A DNA stretch of 9,215 nt from Dehalococcoidia bacterium (GTDB lineage Bacteria; Chloroflexota; Dehalococcoidia; Dehalococcoidales; RBG-16-60-22). A model generated the notes under the pieces. The model made no database searches and was not told the DNA's origin. It saw nothing but the letters and a program-made list of their open reading frames with translations. Location of the stretch: contig SOKS01000001.1 of assembly GCA_004375725.1 (NCBI GenBank), positions 1 to 9,215 on the forward strand, read 5' to 3'. Shown here piece after piece: positions 5,136 to 9,215 of this stretch; the stretch's first letter is position 1, and every line of letters starts with the position of its first letter. The position numbers and the translations under genes were made by a program.

Positions 5136-7898
5136 CTATTCCTGACTTTCAGTAAGTTGCACCAGCTGGCGCAGGACCTCTGCCATTTTAGCTAGCTCTT
5201 CTCCCCAGCCAGCCCAGTCGCCTTCCTTGAGGTATTCCTGTGCTTTGTCGTAGTGTTCCTGGGCGAGTTGGGCCAGTTCCGCCAGCCGGTCCGGTTTTTC
5301 TGGCGTTGACGGTGCGGTTGCGGGCAATTCTTCAGTGGGCAGGCCGGCGTAGATGGCATTCAGGCATTCGGCAAGGGTTTTTTCCATGACAATCAGGTCG
5401 CCACTGGCCACCACCACTCTTTTCAGTTCTGGCAGTTGGCCTCGCTCCGCTCGGAGGTATATTGGCTCCACGTAGAGTATTGATTCTTCAATTGGTATAA
5501 CCAGTAAATTGCCGCGGATCACCGTAGACCCTTTCTGCCCCCACAGAGTGAGTTGTTCGGATATGGTGGGGTCCTGGTCAATCCTGGCCTCAATCTGCCT
5601 TGGACCATAGATCAGCTTGTCTTTGGGGAAGTTGTAGGCGATGAGTTTACCGTACTTGTCACCGTCACTGCGGGCGGCCAGCCATGTTATCATGTTGTCC
5701 TTCTGTGTGGGGGTGAAGGGGAGCATGAGCACAAATTCCTCATGCTCTTCACCGGGCAGCCTCATAATTACATAGTAAGGCTCCAGGCTGCGTTCGGCGT
5801 CAGCATACGTTTCCATGGGAATGGCCCAGACGTCCTCCTTGTTGTAAAAGACGCGCGAGTCGGTCATGTGATAGGTCTGATAAACAGAAGCCTGGAGCTG
5901 GAAGAGGTCCATAGGATAGCGCAGATGTTCCCGGAGGATTTCCGGCATTTCATCAATCGGTCGGAACAGGGCCGGGAACATAGAGGCGTAGGTATTTACT
6001 ATCGCATCTTCCGGATCAATCAGGTAGAACGTAACGGTGCCATCATAGGCATTGACGACCACCTTGACGCTGTTACGGACGTAGTTAACACCACTGGCAT
6101 TGGGCTGGGAATATGGATACCGGTCAGAAATCGTGTAGGCATCCTGTATCCAGTATAGCTGTCCATTATCGATGACAATGTACGGATCACTATCGAGCTT
6201 CAGGAAGGGAGCGACATTATTTACCCGCTCCTGTATATTGCGGCGATATAGAAGCTGACTATTTTCGGAAAGCTCGTCACTAATCAGGATATTAATGTCG
6301 CCCAGCTGCCAGGTAAAGGCCAGCTTGCGCAGGAATGAGTCGAGTCTGATACCGGTTTCAGCCTCATAGCGAGTATAGACATTGGTATCTCCTTTGGGAT
6401 AATCGAACTCGGCAATCCCGGTGTTAACGATTACATAGTCACCCGTTTTTTCGCCAAAGTAAATTTCCGGTCTTTCAATCTCAAAGATGCCAATCGGCGG
6501 TACGTCCTTAATCAACAAGTTGGGTAGCCCCTGCTCGGTAACCTCGTTGGTGGGACTCATAGCCACACCATAACCGTGCGTGAACTGTAATCGGCGGTTC
6601 ACCCAGGTCTGCGCCTGGGAGGCAAGTTTTTCGGGGGAGAGTTCTCGTGCTCCGATAAGTATCTGGCGGTAACTGCCATCAATCAGATAGCGATCAACAT
6701 CAATATCGGTAAAATCGTAGTACAGTCTGATGGATTGTATCTGGTTATACGTGTCCTTGATGGGCCGGTAATCCCATAACCTGATATTGTTTATGGTGGC
6801 GCTGTTCTGAAGAATGTCCTCTTCACTTGGGGCAAGTTCAATGGGAATATCCCTTACCTCAATGCGGTCAAGACCGAAGGCCAGGCGAGTGAACTGAATA
6901 TTATTCTTGATATAAAATTTTTCTCGTGCCAGCTCATTTGGTTCCACTTCGAATCTCTGCACTATGGTTGGATAAATACTGCCAAGAATGATGGTGATAG
7001 TTACCCACAGAGCAATCGGTCCATAAAGCCAGCGCCGGCCACGCCGGAAGATGCCGATTGTCATCAGCAAACCGGATATTATGGTGATGGCAACGAGGAG
7101 TCGCCATGCCAGCAACTGAGCGTGAGCATCGGTATAACCGGCACCAAAAATAACGCCACGCTCCGAATAGAGCAGGTCGAAAATTTTCAACCGATAGCTC
7201 CAGGCGATGAGAAAGAAAATGACGGTGCCAAGTGCCAAGAGGTGTCCTTTCATCCAACGGGTAAAGCCGGTACGATTAAAACCAATGTTTAAAAAGTATA
7301 CAGTCCCGGTGAAGAGCAGAATTAGTACTGCCGCCCAGGCCAGCCATCCCTGAATGAAATGGTAGAGTGGCAGGTGGAAAATATAGAATCCCACATCCCT
7401 TTCCAGCAGTGGCTCAATGACGTTAAAATCGGTGGCGTGGGCAAAGCGCAGCACCATTTCCCAGTGGCCGGAAGTAACGAGGCCGAAAATGAAGCTGATA
7501 AAGGCGGCCACGGCGAGGATGCCAATGTCAATGGCCCGGCGCAACACTGGTAAGCCCTGACCGATAAGTATATTGCCTCCAGTAGGCGGCGATAGCCGCC
7601 GTGCCAGGAAGAGATTTATTAGAAGCAGGGCTAGAAAAACAAAAGCACCCACGAAAAAGAGCCAGACTTTGGTGGTCAGTATGGTCATGTAGACGCTGCT
7701 GAATCCCAGGCTGTCAAACCAGAGCCACTCGGTGTAGATACCTTTGCTGATGCTGGCAAAGATAAACAGAGCAATGAGCGCCCCAATGGCAATTAGCCAT
7801 CTTTTGGTCTGGTGGGGCTTGATCGTGCTTCTCTGGGGCTGGTTCGAGCCGGAACTGACCTTCCCCCATATTTTATCCAGCTCATCGAAGTAGCTCAT
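5136..7898 (-). CDS. UPF0182 family large integral membrane protein (COG1615)
   Basis: This 920-residue protein is typical in length and layout for UPF0182, a conserved bacterial family of unknown function. After a polar N-terminus there are seven clear membrane segments, near residues 34-51, 77-99, 122-142, 180-204, 219-235, 262-283 and 293-310. A globular portion of more than 500 residues follows, probably outside the membrane; it has acidic and aromatic-rich stretches such as ERDVGFYIFHLPLYHF (166-181) and AMSPTNEVTEQGLPNL (446-461). A Pro/Thr-rich linker at about 853-869 leads to a helical tail with AQEYLKEGDWAGWGEEL at 886-902, a GDW pattern usual for this family. No catalytic residues are recognisable. 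ATG at 7898 overlaps the TGA of the nrpR-like gene by 4 bp, with only a weak GGAAG inside that gene, so translation is probably coupled. Its stop is followed by the AT-rich gap before padR, without an obvious terminator. Family assignment is firm; function is open. Confidence 0.95.
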   Translation of the reverse strand: MSYFDELDKIWGKVSSGSNQPQRSTIKPHQTKRWLIAIGALIALFIFASISKGIYTEWLWFDSLGFSSVYMTILTTKVWLFFVGAFVFLALLLINLFLARRLSPPTGGNILIGQGLPVLRRAIDIGILAVAAFISFIFGLVTSGHWEMVLRFAHATDFNVIEPLLERDVGFYIFHLPLYHFIQGWLAWAAVLILLFTGTVYFLNIGFNRTGFTRWMKGHLLALGTVIFFLIAWSYRLKIFDLLYSERGVIFGAGYTDAHAQLLAWRLLVAITIISGLLMTIGIFRRGRRWLYGPIALWVTITIILGSIYPTIVQRFEVEPNELAREKFYIKNNIQFTRLAFGLDRIEVRDIPIELAPSEEDILQNSATINNIRLWDYRPIKDTYNQIQSIRLYYDFTDIDVDRYLIDGSYRQILIGARELSPEKLASQAQTWVNRRLQFTHGYGVAMSPTNEVTEQGLPNLLIKDVPPIGIFEIERPEIYFGEKTGDYVIVNTGIAEFDYPKGDTNVYTRYEAETGIRLDSFLRKLAFTWQLGDINILISDELSENSQLLYRRNIQERVNNVAPFLKLDSDPYIVIDNGQLYWIQDAYTISDRYPYSQPNASGVNYVRNSVKVVVNAYDGTVTFYLIDPEDAIVNTYASMFPALFRPIDEMPEILREHLRYPMDLFQLQASVYQTYHMTDSRVFYNKEDVWAIPMETYADAERSLEPYYVIMRLPGEEHEEFVLMLPFTPTQKDNMITWLAARSDGDKYGKLIAYNFPKDKLIYGPRQIEARIDQDPTISEQLTLWGQKGSTVIRGNLLVIPIEESILYVEPIYLRAERGQLPELKRVVVASGDLIVMEKTLAECLNAIYAGLPTEELPATAPSTPEKPDRLAELAQLAQEHYDKAQEYLKEGDWAGWGEELAKMAEVLRQLVQLTESQE

Positions 7899-8896
7899 GG
7901 TTTCAGCTTCCAGAAACTGGTCAGTTGACTGAATTCAATCATACCGCTTTCGGCAATGTTTTCAATTTCAATACCGGCTTCAACCGCTGCCGCTACCGGG
8001 TTCAGACCACCGAGCAATACCATGCCTACGCGGTTCAGACCAATGGCAATCTGGCAGATGGGCTCGCTGGTGTTTCCCAGCGCGTAGATACCATGAATTC
8101 CCGCTTCCTTAAGTAAGTCCACGGCTTCCTGGGCTACTGACCTTGCTGGAGCTGGTATTTCGCGGAAGTTGGCCAGTATTTTGCCGTGGCCGGTCTTGGC
8201 GGCTTCACTAACCGCGGTCATTTTAGCCCGGATATACTGCTCGGACGGGTCCAGTGAGGTGCCGGCGTAGTTGATGATGGCTACAAAGCGCCTTGGTTTG
8301 GAGTCTCTTATTTCAAGCACACCGCCAAACTTCGATTCGGTGGGAATACCCGCTTTCAGCAGGACGCCGTTGATAACCACGCTGCAAACCGTAGCCAGCC
8401 CGATCTTCCCTCTGGGAATAACCACCGAACCCAGTTTTTCTCCTTCGGAAGCAGTAGCGACAAGGTCGCTGACACCAAGTCCGGCACGGAATGCTTCACT
8501 CATGGCAGCCACTGCTTCCTTGAAATCGGTTTGGTCAATGATCGAGGTATTTATGGGTATCTGTCCGGTGCGGGTTTTCGGATCAAATGTGGTGTGGAAT
8601 GCGAGCAGCTCAAGTTTTTCGTGGATGAAGCCGACCTGCTCCGGGGCCAGCGCCATCTTGAGTTCTTCACCGCCGCGTTCGGTCAGCATCCGGCCATCAT
8701 GACCCATTGGCTGCGTGTGGCCACGCTCATCGGTTATCCTGAGGTGATACCTGACCGCCCTTTCGCTCAGGAAAATGCCATGTCGCTCCAGTTCCCGGGC
8801 GATGTGAATTGACCCGAGCGACTCCGTAGACTCGCTCAAGACCTTGAGGATGGCGATTATTTTTCTTTCCGTCTCAAAACTTGCTACCTGTACCAT
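7895..8896 (-). CDS. NrpR-type nitrogen regulator (winged helix + DUF128/NrpR domain)
   Basis: This 333-residue protein begins with a winged-helix domain at about 1-80, with the recognition helix around LSERAVRYHLR (43-53) and a wing near GHDGRMLTERG (65-75). One NrpR/DUF128 effector domain follows at about 85-330. Typical NrpR stretches are NTSIID at 116-121, VIPRGKIGLATVCSVVING at 159-177, SKFGGVLEI at 188-196 and the C-terminal GMVLLGGLNPVAAAVEAGIE at 291-310. NrpR in methanogenic archaea represses nitrogen-assimilation genes such as glnA and nif, and is released by 2-oxoglutarate. M. maripaludis NrpR has two such effector domains in tandem, whereas this protein has one. ATG at 8896 is preceded by AAAGGGAG five bases upstream. 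The gene lies 260 bp downstream of a glnA end, in the same direction, which supports a nitrogen-sensing role. The effector and DNA site are inferred from the family, not seen. Confidence 0.88.
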   Translation of the reverse strand: MVQVASFETERKIIAILKVLSESTESLGSIHIARELERHGIFLSERAVRYHLRITDERGHTQPMGHDGRMLTERGGEELKMALAPEQVGFIHEKLELLAFHTTFDPKTRTGQIPINTSIIDQTDFKEAVAAMSEAFRAGLGVSDLVATASEGEKLGSVVIPRGKIGLATVCSVVINGVLLKAGIPTESKFGGVLEIRDSKPRRFVAIINYAGTSLDPSEQYIRAKMTAVSEAAKTGHGKILANFREIPAPARSVAQEAVDLLKEAGIHGIYALGNTSEPICQIAIGLNRVGMVLLGGLNPVAAAVEAGIEIENIAESGMIEFSQLTSFWKLKP

Positions 8897-8928
8897 GGCG
8901 GCTCCCTTTTGTCAGATAGGCTCTTGCT

Positions 8929-8957
8929 ATTATAACATTAACCTGGGGAAAGCTAAA
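8929..8957 (-). promoter_or_regulatory. Extended -10 promoter of the nrpR-like gene
   Basis: The minus strand carries TGTTATAAT: a perfect TATAAT at 8929-8934 with the extended TG at 8936-8937. At 17 bp spacing the -35 is TTTAGC (8952-8957), a weak match, as is common with extended -10 promoters. Transcription would start near 8922 and give a leader of about 26 bases with the AAAGGGAG ribosome site at 8902-8909. Confidence 0.6.
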
Positions 8958-8990
8958 TGACATGTTTTTCGCCGTTCTGCGAGCGCCCGT

Positions 8991-9018
8991 CGGAAAAACA
9001 AGGAGTACAGGTTTTCCG
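8991..9018. repeat. Inverted repeat CGGAAAAAC / GTTTTCCG between glnA and nrpR
   Basis: The arms pair over eight bases with one bulged A and enclose an 11-base loop. It sits upstream of the nrpR promoter, either in the glnA 3' region of the RNA or as a DNA site. There is no U-run after it, so it is not a clean intrinsic terminator. Confidence 0.45.
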
Positions 9019-9037
9019 TGGCCACCGTTGTGACCAC
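9018..9037. repeat. Compact hairpin GTGGTCAC-AACG-GTGGCCAC
   Basis: Read on the minus strand, two 8-base arms pair fully with one G-U wobble around a four-base AACG loop. It touches the preceding inverted repeat at 9018, so the RNA leaving glnA could form two stacked hairpins. A role in ending or stabilising the glnA mRNA is possible; no poly-U follows. Confidence 0.45.
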
Positions 9038-9100
9038 ACTACCCTTTAACTGGTAAGCAACTAAAAGTAAACGAAATGGCTTTTTCTTGGGGCCATGCCA

Positions 9101-9117
9101 ATGCGCAAGCGGCGCAT
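9101..9117. repeat. Small GC-rich hairpin downstream of glnA
   Basis: ATGCGC and GCGCAT pair perfectly around a five-base loop, about 40 bases after the glnA stop. An outer GGGC/GCCC pairing could lengthen it with a bulge on one side. The bases after it on the minus strand are A-rich rather than U-rich, so it may be an imperfect or factor-dependent 3' end. Confidence 0.35.
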
Positions 9118-9156
9118 GCCCATCTCTTCCCTCCATGGACAGCGAAGAAGGCGGAC

Positions 9157-9215
9157 TCACAGAATTGGCAGGTATCTTTTCAGCTCGTACTCGGTAACCT
9201 GTATCCGGTACTGGT
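9157..9215 (-). CDS. glnA: Glutamine synthetase C-terminus (partial, 5' end outside window)
   Basis: The last 18 residues, QYRIQVTEYELKRYLPIL, are followed by TGA. This is the usual ending of type I glutamine synthetase, where a (Y)xxQVTxWE-like stretch precedes a final RYL-hydrophobic tail. The enzyme makes glutamine from glutamate, ammonia and ATP in the cytoplasm. Only the tail is visible, so the subtype, the active site and any adenylylation site (which lies further upstream) cannot be judged. The presence of an NrpR-type regulator just downstream supports the call. Another glutamine synthetase-like ligase is a possible alternative. Confidence 0.75.
   Translation of the reverse strand, partial: QYRIQVTEYELKRYLPIL

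Noticed and set aside
9040..9055. TACC-N8-GGTA as a possible NrpR operator.
   Set aside because: The arms are only 4 bp and point the opposite way from the GGTA-N6-TACC and GGAA-N6-TTCC forms. Chance is a sufficient explanation.
8897..9156. An intrinsic terminator for glnA.
   Set aside because: Several hairpins exist, but none is followed by a run of T on the minus strand, so no terminator is called.
8930..9160. A 76-codon minus-strand reading frame between glnA and nrpR, starting at GTG across the glnA stop.
   Set aside because: It has no ribosome site and no recognisable motif, and it covers the inverted repeats and the nrpR promoter. It is most likely chance.

Overview
This 9.2 kb window looks like part of a bacterial chromosome with moderate GC content. 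All nine supported genes lie on the minus strand, so they are transcribed from high to low coordinates. There is no tRNA, rRNA, CRISPR array, insertion sequence or phage signature. A deep-branching bacterium of the Chloroflexota/Dehalococcoidia type is a reasonable guess. It rests only on the gene set (UPF0182 giant membrane protein, NrpR-like regulator, DegV protein, PadR regulator with a HAAS-like membrane partner) and is not proven by the sequence.

Layout in transcription order. The right edge holds the last 18 codons of a glutamine synthetase (glnA). A 260 bp intergenic region follows, with two adjoining inverted repeats and a good extended -10 promoter. This promoter drives an NrpR-type nitrogen regulator (one winged helix plus one DUF128/NrpR domain). 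The regulator overlaps by 4 bp a 920-residue, seven-helix UPF0182 membrane protein, so the two are almost certainly co-transcribed. An AT-rich 155 bp gap comes next, carrying a well-spaced sigma-70-type promoter whose -10 lies inside a 22 bp dyad. This promoter serves a PadR-family repressor and, 12 bp later, a polytopic membrane protein with a HAAS-like N-terminus.

After a 79 bp gap comes a DegV-family lipid-binding protein. After a further 81 bp comes a P-loop kinase whose GTG start sits exactly where transcription from a perfect TATAAT would begin (probably leaderless). Leucyl aminopeptidase (pepA) and a metallo-beta-lactamase-fold hydrolase (UPF0173-like, cut by the left edge) follow with short gaps and strong Shine-Dalgarno sites.

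The window therefore seems to hold three units: a nitrogen-linked cluster (glnA, nrpR-like, UPF0182), a self-regulated PadR/membrane-protein pair, and a housekeeping operon (kinase, pepA, MBL hydrolase) with degV before it. The points most worth following are the NrpR-type regulator, best known from methanogenic archaea, next to glnA in an apparently bacterial window and coupled to a membrane protein of unknown function; the PadR operator-like dyad; and the predicted leaderless kinase mRNA.
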